A stretch of 7,581 nucleotides of DNA from Chthoniobacterales bacterium (GTDB lineage Bacteria; Verrucomicrobiota; Verrucomicrobiia; Chthoniobacterales; UBA10450), in assembly GCA_013694945.1 (NCBI GenBank), contig JACDBM010000303.1:1-7581 (forward strand), written 5' to 3'. Of the stretch, positions 1 to 6,618 are shown one piece after another. The position numbers were made by a program, and so were the translations under genes. Below the pieces are notes generated by a model. It had not been told where the DNA came from, searched no databases, and saw only the letters and a program-made list of their open reading frames with translations. The first letter of the stretch is position 1, and every line of letters begins with the position of its first letter.

Positions 1-1
1 A

Positions 2-88
2 GCGTGGGCCTTGCGATGGCTGAAGGACCATCCCGATTTTCGACAGAAGGATTACCTAAGGCCTCAAGCCAGCGCGGCGCCTAAATGA
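2..88 (+). CDS. C-terminal tail of an unidentified protein, cut by the left window edge
   Basis: An open frame enters from the left edge and ends at a TGA at 86-88. The visible 28 residues look protein-like and contain the stretch RWLKDHPDFRQK, a Trp-rich amphipathic segment that loosely recalls helix-turn-helix or small-terminase-type proteins of mobile elements. That resemblance is only an impression. The frame overlaps the last 25 bases of the convergent recombinase gene. If real, it would be the last gene of the integrated element on the left. No start, domain or ribosome site is visible, so it could be chance. Confidence 0.3.
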   Translation, partial: AWALRWLKDHPDFRQKDYLRPQASAAPK

Positions 89-1077
89 CGAACGTCAGGC
101 GGAGATAGGCGCTGATAGATCGCATGAATCGCGTCACTAGCATGGCCGACATACGCCTTCGTCTCGTAGATCGGGTGATGTGCGCGTGCGAGTCGAGTCA
201 CAACGGTGGCGCGGGTGCTATGGAAACAAAGATGCTTCAGCCCGATTTGCCGGAAGAACCGGAACCACGCCTTGGCCGCGTATTTAGGCAAAAGGACAAG
301 CGTTGCCCGTTTCTCTTTGATCGCACGTTTAACCAGTGGCCGGAGGTCGTCATGCAGTGGCGCACAGTGCAGCCGATTGCCCTTCCCGCGAAAGGTGATC
401 GTTCCCGCTTTCAGATCGATTTCACGAAGGGGTACCGCCGTCTCCGTCAGGCGGCAGCCTTGCCGCATGGCAGTCAACCAGCAATCCGCCATCCAACTGT
501 CTCGCGTGGCGAGCGAGGTTTCGATGGTTGCCTGTTCGTCAGCGGTGATCTCTGGTTTTTGCCTTGGGGCAGTGCGCCGCAATCCAAGTCGCATAGCAGG
601 ATTGGCGGTGACGTAGCTTCTCCGAACGGCCTCCTGCATTATCGCAGAAAAAACTTTGAGCTCGGTCAATGCGGTGTTGTGCGAACGCGCCTTGATCAAA
701 CGCTTCGGGGGATGGGTGCGAAAGGCCGGATAGTCCGTGCACAGGTGATACGTGACCTGCGCGGGTGCGATCACACCGCGATGCGAAAGAAACGTGCTGA
801 TTGCGGACCACCCTTGCTGATATCGAAGCAGTGTCTTCTCGTTAGAATACTTCTGAGCAAGGAAACGCGGAACCCACGCATCGAATCGGTTGCTCTGCGT
901 CTGTTCCGAAAACGTGTGCTCATGCATCGTCGCAGCGGCGACAGCTTGCTTGATTTTGCGACGAGCGCCATCAGCAGCCCGGCGAACACCCGAAGACTTA
1001 CCGCCCCATGTGCCGTCCGGCTTTTGGAATCGAATCCAATAAAAAGGACTGCCGGGACGAACGTAAAACGAAGCCAT
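64..1077 (-). CDS. Tyrosine recombinase / phage-type integrase
   Basis: This is a site-specific recombinase of the tyrosine (phage integrase) family, expected to cut and rejoin DNA through a covalent 3'-phosphotyrosine intermediate. The 337-residue protein has an N-terminal part beginning MASFYVRPGSPFYWIRF (arm- or core-binding type), a SAM-like core-binding region at about residues 65-165, and a C-terminal catalytic domain. The catalytic set is complete: Arg209 in QGCRLTE, Lys232 in RGKGNR, His286 and Arg289 in HSTR, His312 in VGHAS, and nucleophile Tyr321 in AIYQRL. I chose the ATG at 1075-1077. An upstream ATG at 1140 would add 21 residues that are unlike the family and would run over the short direct repeats. 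The gene lies next to a tRNA-3'-end-like sequence at 1171-1200, which suggests integration at a tRNA gene. All catalytic residues are intact, so the enzyme is probably active. The element it belongs to and its specificity are unknown. Confidence 0.93.
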   Translation of the reverse strand: MASFYVRPGSPFYWIRFQKPDGTWGGKSSGVRRAADGARRKIKQAVAAATMHEHTFSEQTQSNRFDAWVPRFLAQKYSNEKTLLRYQQGWSAISTFLSHRGVIAPAQVTYHLCTDYPAFRTHPPKRLIKARSHNTALTELKVFSAIMQEAVRRSYVTANPAMRLGLRRTAPRQKPEITADEQATIETSLATRDSWMADCWLTAMRQGCRLTETAVPLREIDLKAGTITFRGKGNRLHCAPLHDDLRPLVKRAIKEKRATLVLLPKYAAKAWFRFFRQIGLKHLCFHSTRATVVTRLARAHHPIYETKAYVGHASDAIHAIYQRLSPPDVRHLGAALA

Positions 1078-1080
1078 GAA

Positions 1081-1150
1081 TGTAGCATGGTGTAGCAGCG
1101 CAAAGAAAGTCAATGATCTGCTTACGATGGCAATGACCAATTATGACCAA
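1081..1150. repeat. Short direct repeats with 10-bp spacing between int and the putative att core
   Basis: Two pairs of direct repeats lie between the recombinase start codon and the tRNA-like core. TGTAGCA occurs at 1081-1087 and 1091-1097. The 10-mer (C/T)(A/T)ATGACCAA occurs in tandem at 1131-1140 and 1141-1150. Both pairs have a 10-bp period, so bound proteins would sit on the same helix face. By analogy with lambda-type integrases they could be arm-type integrase or excisionase sites. That role is inference. Confidence 0.4.
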
Positions 1151-1170
1151 CGAAAATCCGCCTGAATCGG

Positions 1171-1200
1171 CTCGGGAGTTCAATTCCCTCTCCAGCCACC
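1171..1200 (+). other. Probable attachment-site core (attR): 3' end of a tRNA gene
   Basis: The sequence reads as the last third of a tRNA. A T-arm candidate has stem strand GGGAG (1174-1178), loop TTCAATT (1179-1185) and stem strand CCCTC (1186-1190), with the usual G53-C61 closing pair, one G-T and one A-C mismatch. It is followed by a 7-nt acceptor strand TCCAGCC (1191-1197) and a discriminator A (1198). There is no matching acceptor 5' strand, D-arm or anticodon arm upstream, because that DNA is the integrase leader. So only a tRNA 3' fragment is present, as expected at the downstream junction of an element inserted into a tRNA gene. The intact tRNA would then lie at the far left end of the element, outside the window. 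The isotype cannot be read. A tmRNA 3' end is less likely because the terminus is not the usual CTCCACCA. Confidence 0.5.
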
Positions 1201-1513
1201 TCTGTTTCTGTTTCTCTTAGAAATGATGTCACCTCGGCGCGTCACAGTCATAACAACAGCCGCCTAAGTCATAACCTGGCATTGATGTCTACACACGGTC
1301 GCAGATCAGAGGCATAAGAGCGAGTGCGCTCCCTTTGCTGAAGATTTCTCGGCGTAAAAACCCATTCTCACCGCTGAACGAGGGAATCTTGTCAAACTCT
1401 GCTTGGGCTTTGACCAACGAACCGGCGGGCACTCGACAGGCAGCGCGGAAGGTGGAAATGGTCGTGAAACACACGCGAGAGGCCCATCCTGCGATTCCTC
1501 CTCAAACCCGGCG
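1201..1513. other. Gene-free leader between the putative attR and the anion permease gene
   Basis: I see no supported gene in this stretch of about 310 bp. It starts with three imperfect copies of a hexamer (TCTGTT, TCTGTT, TCTCTT at 1201-1218). A 9-bp direct repeat AGTCATAAC occurs at 1246-1254 and 1267-1275, spaced 21 bp, about two helical turns. No convincing -35/-10 pair or terminator hairpin could be picked out by eye. The short open frames here have no recognisable protein character. The region presumably carries the permease promoter. Confidence 0.4.
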
Positions 1514-3295
1514 ATGACTCTCCCGATTGCGTTCGTTCTCATCTTGCTGCTGATCGCGATCGCGCTTTTCGCGACTGAGAGGATCTCCGTCGACATCGTT
1601 ACATTTCTGCTCCTGATCGCGCTGGTCACGACCGGAATCCTCCTGCCGGGGGAAGCCTTTGAGGGGTTCAGCAGCGACATCATTATTATTCTCGGCGCAA
1701 TTTTCGTCATCAGCGGGGCGTTGCAGGAAACCGGCGTGCTCGATTTGCTCGGCGCACGCATTCTGAAGCTCGCCGGGACGAACCCGAATCGGCTTCTGTT
1801 GCTCTTGATGGCGAGCACGTGCGGTGTCTCGGCTTTCATGAACAACACCACGGTCACGGCGATGTTCCTGCCGCCAACCGTAGGGGTGGCGCGGCGCGCG
1901 AAGCTCAGCGCGTCACGCCTGCTGATGCCGCTCGCCTTCGCGTCGATCCTCGGTGGGACGTGCACCCTGATCGGCACCTCAACGAATGTGGCGGTGAGCG
2001 GCTACATCAAGAAAGCGGGGATGCCGGAGCTTGGGATGTTTGAGATTACGCCAATGGGATTAATCATTGCGGGCGTCGGGATTGCCTATCTGATGCTGGT
2101 CGGCAAACGCCTGCTGCCGGAACGGGCTGATGCGAGCCTCACGAGCAACTACGCGATGCGCGAGTACGTGAGCGAGATCATCATCCTGCCGAACTCGCCT
2201 CTGATCGGCCAGAAGAGCTACGACTCCGATTTGAATGTCTTGGAGTTCCAGATTTTGAAGATCATCCGCGGGGCCGACGAACTATTGCCCGATCGTAACG
2301 TGCAGCTCGCGGAAGGCGACACCCTGCTCGTGGAAGGCAAAGCCGACACGCTCATGAAGGTGAAGAAGATCGAGGGCATCGAGATTAAGCCCGAGTTTAG
2401 CCTCAAGGATGTCGCGTTGCAGAGCGCGCAGGTGCGGATCGCAGAAGTTCTCCTGACGCCCCAGAGCGAAGTTCATGGACGCACCCTGCGGCAGGTCAAC
2501 TTCCGGCAGCACTACGGCCTGACCACGCTCGCGATCTACCGCTCCGGACAATCGCTCCGCGAGCAAGTCGCGGATACCGTGCTTCGCGTCGGCGATCTCT
2601 TGCTCGTGCAGGGTGAAGGCGAGCGCATTGAGGGTTTGCGCACGCATCCCGGCATGTCGTTGATCGGTGAAGTGAGCGAGCCGCTTTACCATCCACGGAA
2701 GGGTCTGCTGACCATCCTGTTCTTCGGCGCGGCAGTGCTCATTGGCGCTCTGGGATTGGTGCCGCTTTCGATTGCTTTCCTGTCCGCGGCGGTGCTCACC
2801 ATCCTGCTGCGCTGCATCAGCGTCGAGCGAGCGTATGAATTCGTCGACTGGCGACTGCTCGTGTTGATCGGAGGCATGACCGCATTCGGCACTGCGATGG
2901 ACAAAACGGGCGCCGCCGATTACCTCGCGAGTCTGGTCGTGCAATGGTTCGCGCCGTTCGGCGTGCTCGCGGTTCTCGGCGGCTTCTTTGTCCTCACGGT
3001 TCTGCTCACACAGCCGATGTCGAATGCCGCTGCCGCGCTTGTGGTGCTGCCCGTGGCAATCAGCGCCGCGCATCAACTCGGCGCAAACGAACGTACTTTC
3101 GCGATCGGCATCATGCTCGCCGCGTCGGTCTCGTTCATCACGCCGTTCGAGCCTTCCTGCATTCTGGTGTACGGGCCCGGGAAGTATCGCTTTCTGGATT
3201 TCGTGAAAGTCGGTCTCGGCTTGACGCTGCTGCTGACCGTGACAGTTCTGCTGTTGATTCAGGTTTTCTGGCCGCTTTACCCCGCCAAGCTGTAG
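1514..3295 (+). CDS. SLC13/DASS-family anion permease with two RCK_C (TrkA-C) domains
   Basis: This is a 593-residue inner-membrane transporter of the SLC13 (divalent anion:Na+ symporter) family. Related bacterial and algal members move sulfate, dicarboxylates or other anions; the substrate here cannot be read. The N-terminal half (about 1-205) has several hydrophobic helices, the substrate-loop motif FMNNTTVTAMFLPP (108-121) and GTSTNVAVSGY (154-164). A soluble insert holds two RCK_C/TrkA-C-like domains at about 213-293 and 300-385, each ending in a phrase of the type EGDTLLVEG or VGDLLLVQG, likely a cytoplasmic ligand-sensing module. The C-terminal half (about 395-590) has PMSNAAAALVVLP (501-513) and TPFEPSCILVYGPGKYRF (543-560). 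I chose the ATG at 1514 because the first membrane helix begins there; extension upstream would need a TTG and adds 37 low-complexity residues. No clear Shine-Dalgarno precedes it. The gene stands alone on the plus strand. Confidence 0.93.
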   Translation: MTLPIAFVLILLLIAIALFATERISVDIVTFLLLIALVTTGILLPGEAFEGFSSDIIIILGAIFVISGALQETGVLDLLGARILKLAGTNPNRLLLLLMASTCGVSAFMNNTTVTAMFLPPTVGVARRAKLSASRLLMPLAFASILGGTCTLIGTSTNVAVSGYIKKAGMPELGMFEITPMGLIIAGVGIAYLMLVGKRLLPERADASLTSNYAMREYVSEIIILPNSPLIGQKSYDSDLNVLEFQILKIIRGADELLPDRNVQLAEGDTLLVEGKADTLMKVKKIEGIEIKPEFSLKDVALQSAQVRIAEVLLTPQSEVHGRTLRQVNFRQHYGLTTLAIYRSGQSLREQVADTVLRVGDLLLVQGEGERIEGLRTHPGMSLIGEVSEPLYHPRKGLLTILFFGAAVLIGALGLVPLSIAFLSAAVLTILLRCISVERAYEFVDWRLLVLIGGMTAFGTAMDKTGAADYLASLVVQWFAPFGVLAVLGGFFVLTVLLTQPMSNAAAALVVLPVAISAAHQLGANERTFAIGIMLAASVSFITPFEPSCILVYGPGKYRFLDFVKVGLGLTLLLTVTVLLLIQVFWPLYPAKL

Positions 3296-3458
3296 GAAAC
3301 GCTGGCGCTTACGGTGCGTCTGATTTCAAATTTACCGTGATTTACGGCGTGCGAATGGGCACAACGGCATCGCAAGCGTGGAATAGGCCCCTACCGAATC
3401 AGCTCGATACACAAATCCAGTCGCGTTAATTCGGTATGCGTGCAAGCAAGGTAACGTT
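3296..3458. other. Convergent intergenic region with a loose inverted repeat
   Basis: Two genes end toward each other across this 163-bp gap. A perfect 8-bp inverted repeat, TACCGAAT at 3392-3399 and ATTCGGTA at 3429-3436, is separated by 29 bases. It might form part of a bidirectional transcription end, but the loop is long and there is no clean T-tract on either strand. No other hairpin stands out. Confidence 0.25.
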
Positions 3459-3917
3459 TTAAGGTGCTGGATCGTAGATTTCCACGAGCGCGAGCCCAAC
3501 ACTCTCCCTGTAGCCCCTTACGATCACAGTGTAATTTCCCGGCGGAACAACGTCATAGATGGCAGACTCCGAATCGTAAGAGGGTGCGAGACCGTAAGCC
3601 TGGACCTGATAAGCATAGGGGTCATCGCGCCAATCGTCGTTACTGGCGATAAGACCGCCATTGCTGTCGTAAATTTCCAAGACAGGGTCCTGGAGCGTGC
3701 CGAACAAACCGAAATTGCCGAGCGACGGGCCGAGGGCGCGTACGATAACAGTTTTAAGCTCGCTTCCAACGATGATGCTTCCAGCGATCAAGACGAAGTC
3801 GCCTGTGCCGACAAAACCTCTCGTGGATAGATTGCCGAAGCGTGATCGCGATTGCCCGAACACCGTCGTGGCAAGCGCGAGGATGCTGACTATCACTGCA
3901 ATTATTTTGTTATTCAT
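3459..3917 (-). CDS. Small secreted single-domain protein of a Verrucomicrobiota-abundant family
   Basis: The product is 152 residues. Residues 1-22 (MNNKIIAVIVSILALATTVF and onward to GQ) form a typical Sec signal peptide. The remainder is one beta-rich domain with the phrases LSTRGFVGTGDFVLIAGSII (30-49), VIVRALGPSLGNFG (57-70), LEIYDSNGGLIASNDDWRDD (80-99) and PPGNYTVIVRG...ALVEIYDP (125-150). From memory, this domain recurs in very many extracellular proteins of Verrucomicrobiota, usually attached to large repeat-containing proteins. Its molecular function is not known to me. Here it stands alone, with no C-terminal anchor or sorting signal, so a free periplasmic or secreted protein is likely. 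I chose the ATG at 3915-3917 because the signal peptide starts there; a purine-rich GGAAG lies about 13 nt upstream. It begins 44 bp after the HPr stop on the same strand and could be co-transcribed. Confidence 0.8.
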   Translation of the reverse strand: MNNKIIAVIVSILALATTVFGQSRSRFGNLSTRGFVGTGDFVLIAGSIIVGSELKTVIVRALGPSLGNFGLFGTLQDPVLEIYDSNGGLIASNDDWRDDPYAYQVQAYGLAPSYDSESAIYDVVPPGNYTVIVRGYRESVGLALVEIYDPAP

Positions 3918-3961
3918 TTCCGTTGTTCTTCCGATCTGTTCATTCGCGGCTCCGCACGCCC

Positions 3962-4270
3962 TCAATCTTCGTGAAACTTCGCCGCGATGAGCTCTTCGAG
4001 CTCTTCCATGGCCTTATCCGCATCCGGCCCTTCGCAGCGAATGAGCAACTTCGAGCCCTGACCCGCAGCGAGCATCATCAAACCCATGATGCTCTTGCCA
4101 TTGATTTGCTCCCCTTCTTTTTCGACCCAAACCTCGGAGCGAAAGCGGCTCGCTATCCGGACGAACATCGCCGCGGGGCGCGCATGCATGCCGAGACGGT
4201 TTACGATCGTCACTTCTTTTTCGACTTTGTCGCCGTGATGTCCGGTAGATTTGCGATTCAACAGTCCCAT
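3962..4270 (-). CDS. ptsH: HPr-family phosphocarrier protein
   Basis: HPr is a small cytoplasmic phosphocarrier. Family members accept phosphate on a histidine from PTS enzyme I and can be phosphorylated on a serine by HPr kinase. This 102-residue protein keeps both sites: His29 in NRLGMHARPAA (matching His15) and Ser60 in INGKSIMGLMML (matching Ser46). It carries an N-terminal extension of about 14 residues (MGLLNRKSTGHHGDK) relative to the usual 85-90-residue HPr, and an acidic C-terminal helix. The ATG at 4268-4270 shares one base with the hprK stop (TGATG), which supports this start and implies translational coupling. No enzyme I or EII genes are visible nearby, so a regulatory role is plausible (inference). 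The retained active histidine argues against a pure Crh-type protein, which lacks it. Confidence 0.95.
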   Translation of the reverse strand: MGLLNRKSTGHHGDKVEKEVTIVNRLGMHARPAAMFVRIASRFRSEVWVEKEGEQINGKSIMGLMMLAAGQGSKLLIRCEGPDADKAMEELEELIAAKFHED

Positions 4271-5265
4271 CAAGTTGCCTTCGTTCCCATCAAGTTAAGA
4301 AGCTTGTCGTTGAATTCCACGGCGCTGTTTCGACCCAGCCCTTTCAGTTTCTGATCCATGGCGGCGACTTCAATCAAGCGGGCAATGTCCCGTCCCGGCC
4401 TCACGGGGATCATGATGTGCGGCACCTGAAGCCTCAGCACTTCGTAGGATTCCTTGTCGAGTCCAATCCTGTCCACTTCTTCGAGCTCCTGCCAATCTTT
4501 CAGGGTCACAACCAGATCGAGGCGCTTCTCAATTCGAATCGCACCGATCCCGAAGATAGAAACGACATTGATGATCCCGATCCCGCGCACCTCCATGTGA
4601 TAGCGCGTCAGTTCCGGAGCGGTGGCGATCAGTTCCCGTCCTTCGAAAGACTTGATCCGGGTGACGTCGTCCGCGACCAGGCTGTAGCCCCGTTCAATCA
4701 AACCAAGCACTGCTTCGCTTTTGCCGATGCCGCTCTGGCCGCGGATCAAGACCCCAATCCCAAGGATGTCCACCATGCTGCCGAACTCGGTCACGGTGGG
4801 CGAGAAGTCCGCTTCCATCGCGATCGTGGCCGCGTTGATGAAGCGCATTGTGACCATGGGAGTGCGGAAGACCGCAATTTGTTCCTCCTCCGCGACCGCA
4901 AGCAAGGCGGGGCTGAGATGGGCGCCGCGGGAGATGACGAGGCACGGGATTTTTTGCCCGCAAAGACCTCGGAAACGCTGGGCGCGTGCTCGAGGGGAGA
5001 GGCTGTCGAGGTACGATTGTTCCGCAGCGCCGAGGACCTGGACGCGTTTCTCTGCGAAGTAATTGTAGAAGCCGGAAAGCGCCAGACCAGGACGGTTGAT
5101 GGTCGGCTCACGAATCTTGCGATGAAAGCCGACGCGACCGCCCTCCAGCTTCAGATGCAATTTATCGGCGTGCGCTTCATAGAAACTCTCGACCGTGACG
5201 ACTGGCACGTTCTTCCGCAGCGGAACGCCGGAAGTGATGGCCTGGGAAGTCACGCGATCGTTCAT
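4270..5265 (-). CDS. hprK: HPr kinase/phosphorylase
   Basis: HprK phosphorylates HPr on its regulatory serine using ATP or pyrophosphate and, in characterised enzymes, also removes that phosphate by phosphorolysis. The 331-residue product has the N-terminal HprK domain (about 20-125, with INRPGLALSGFYNYF and RVQVLG) and the C-terminal kinase domain. Visible motifs are Walker A GQSGIGKS (176-183), the Asp pair in LVADD (199-200), the HprK signature MEVRGIGIINVVSIFG (224-239) and the C-terminal loop IPVRPGRD. At the position of the His before the Walker A loop in Bacillus and Lactobacillus enzymes (xxHGVLVDI), this protein reads TEFGSMVDI, with Phe (codon TTC) instead. I chose the ATG at 5263-5265 (upstream TTAGGCGC, weak ribosome site). 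An in-frame ATG at 5305-5307 would add 14 residues rich in unusual codons. Its partner HPr follows directly with a TGATG junction. Confidence 0.97.
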   Translation of the reverse strand: MNDRVTSQAITSGVPLRKNVPVVTVESFYEAHADKLHLKLEGGRVGFHRKIREPTINRPGLALSGFYNYFAEKRVQVLGAAEQSYLDSLSPRARAQRFRGLCGQKIPCLVISRGAHLSPALLAVAEEEQIAVFRTPMVTMRFINAATIAMEADFSPTVTEFGSMVDILGIGVLIRGQSGIGKSEAVLGLIERGYSLVADDVTRIKSFEGRELIATAPELTRYHMEVRGIGIINVVSIFGIGAIRIEKRLDLVVTLKDWQELEEVDRIGLDKESYEVLRLQVPHIMIPVRPGRDIARLIEVAAMDQKLKGLGRNSAVEFNDKLLNLMGTKAT

Positions 5266-5493
5266 GCGCCTAATGATGTATCCCCTTCCCTGCGCAATTT
5301 CCACCATCGCGTATCGGAGACGCGGTTCTGCGGCACTCTCGCCTTTGAACCTCCCCGTGCGGTTTGCGACGGCTGATGGAGCAGACCAGCAGGATGGAAC
5401 GTAAGGCCGATTCTGATGCCCGCCTCTCTTCGAAGGAGTGAACCTTAGCAGGCCGCAGGAGCCGAGGAGAAGGCAAAGAATGCGTTTCCGGAG
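5266..5493. other. Intergenic region upstream of hprK
   Basis: About 228 bp separate the methyltransferase stop from the chosen hprK start, all on the minus strand side. I see no convincing gene, terminator hairpin or RNA here. The minus strand near the hprK start carries the purine run AGGGAAGGGG, about 17 nt from the chosen ATG. The hprK promoter is presumably in this gap. An alternative hprK start at 5307 would shorten it. Confidence 0.35.
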
Positions 5494-6585
5494 TCAGCCG
5501 AGCGTCGTTTGCTCAATGGTGTGCGGTGCGGTCGCACGTTCTAGCTGCACAGCGCATTCGATCTCGGCGGTTTGAGGAAACATGTCCAGCGGAGTCACTG
5601 AGACAATTCTATAGTGTTGCTGTAGCTCCTTCAGGTCGCGGGCGAGGGTGGCAGGATTGCAGGAGACGTAAACGAACGTCTGCACAATATGCTTCAGCAA
5701 AGCCTGGCGCGCATTAGGATTTAGGCCGGTAGCCGGAGGATCGACGACGACGGAGGTGTTTGATAAATCTGCGCTAGCAAGCTCTCGCGCGAGCTCGAGA
5801 TCAACGTCGCCGACGATATAGTGTTCTTTCGGCGTGGCAGTATTCTGCGCCGCAGCAATGGCAAAGCGGTCCCATTCGATCCCGATCACGCGCTCGAATT
5901 TCTTCAAGAGCCGCTTCGCAAAGAAACCCGCGCCGCAATACGCATCAATGAGCAGGCGCTGACCCGCCGGGAAGAAGCTTTCGACCAATTGAGCGAGGAG
6001 TTCTGCGACACCGTCGTTTGCCTGCGCGAAGGTGCGCGGCGGCGGATGCGCGCGCAGCGTGTAATGCCCATCGCGCGGATGACGTGCGCGCAAGCCACTC
6101 AACTTCTCGTTTACTTCCGGAACTGCGATCGGGCAGACCTCGACGTCGATGAGCTGATGAACGTCGCGGCGATAGTAACCGATCACACCACTTTCCGCAT
6201 GGACGGTGACGCGGTTACGATAGTTGTACGACTTAGGTGAGGGAATGATGGGCTGCATGGGTGGACTGGGAAATCGTCCGATCCGGCGCAGGAGCTGTTC
6301 GACCTGGCGTTCCTTGAGGGCGAGTTGGTGCTTGTACTCGATGTGCTGGTAGCTGCATCCGCCGCAGCGGCCGAAGTAGGGACATTTCGGCGTGGTTCGC
6401 TGCGGAGAAGCCTGAGCGACCTCCACAAGCTCCGCTTCGGCAAACTGCTTCTTGTCCCGTGTGATGCGAGCAATGACGTGTTCGCCATCAATTGTGAACG
6501 GAACAAAAAGAGCCTTGCCGTGGGCGCGACCTACGCCTTTGCCGCCGAAGGCGACGTCTTGGATGAGGAGTTCTAGGCGGTGCAC
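5494..6585 (-). CDS. TrmA/RlmD-family RNA (uracil-C5) methyltransferase with TRAM domain and 4Fe-4S cluster
   Basis: This SAM-dependent enzyme should methylate C5 of a uridine in rRNA or tRNA (RlmD, RlmC or TrmA type; the target cannot be decided from sequence alone). The 363-residue protein has a TRAM RNA-binding domain at about 1-58. The 4Fe-4S cysteines are Cys68, Cys74 and Cys77 (CPYFGRCGGC) plus Cys151 (VEVCPI). It has an FAQAND motif (186-191), a SAM-binding loop DAYCGAGFF (214-222), DPPATGLNP (282-290), the catalytic nucleophile Cys309 in YVSCNPATLARDL and the catalytic Glu343 in DMFPQTAEIE. The residue two before that Glu is Glu341, where E. coli RlmD has His. At 363 residues it is shorter than E. 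coli RlmD (about 433). The start is GTG at 6583-6585, which is needed to include the complete TRAM strand. It is separated from the upstream TIGR04073-type gene by the palindromic repeat. Confidence 0.93.
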   Translation of the reverse strand: MHRLELLIQDVAFGGKGVGRAHGKALFVPFTIDGEHVIARITRDKKQFAEAELVEVAQASPQRTTPKCPYFGRCGGCSYQHIEYKHQLALKERQVEQLLRRIGRFPSPPMQPIIPSPKSYNYRNRVTVHAESGVIGYYRRDVHQLIDVEVCPIAVPEVNEKLSGLRARHPRDGHYTLRAHPPPRTFAQANDGVAELLAQLVESFFPAGQRLLIDAYCGAGFFAKRLLKKFERVIGIEWDRFAIAAAQNTATPKEHYIVGDVDLELARELASADLSNTSVVVDPPATGLNPNARQALLKHIVQTFVYVSCNPATLARDLKELQQHYRIVSVTPLDMFPQTAEIECAVQLERATAPHTIEQTTLG

Positions 6586-6618
6586 GTTTCGCCGAAATGT
6601 CGCGACGACACCATGATC

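Noticed and set aside
124..1095. Long plus-strand open frame opposite the recombinase
   Set aside because: It mirrors the recombinase gene, which has a full set of family catalytic residues. The plus-strand translation has no recognisable motif.
1171..1200. tmRNA (ssrA) 3' end
   Set aside because: The end reads TCCAGCCACC rather than the CTCCACCA typical of tmRNA, and no tag-peptide or pseudoknot region precedes it.
1403..1513. Extended permease start at a TTG
   Set aside because: The extra 37 residues are low-complexity and polar. The ATG at 1514 directly precedes the first membrane helix.
1335..1517. Small open frames in the permease leader
   Set aside because: There is no motif, membrane segment or convincing ribosome site, and they run into the permease start in a different frame.
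2282..3076. Minus-strand open frame of 264 codons opposite the permease
   Set aside because: Its translation is dominated by His, Arg, Glu and Gln, typical of the antisense of a GC-rich membrane-protein gene. The plus-strand frame has clear SLC13 and RCK_C motifs.
3392..3436. 8-bp inverted repeat as an intrinsic terminator
   Set aside because: The 29-base loop and lack of a T-tract make a rho-independent terminator unlikely. It is kept only as a remark in the intergenic entry.
4417..5376. Plus-strand open frame of 319 codons opposite hprK
   Set aside because: It is an antisense shadow of hprK and shows no domain character.
5270..5476. Possible small minus-strand gene upstream of hprK
   Set aside because: The 68-residue product is Arg/Ser-rich with no motif, overlaps the hprK start region and has no good ribosome site.
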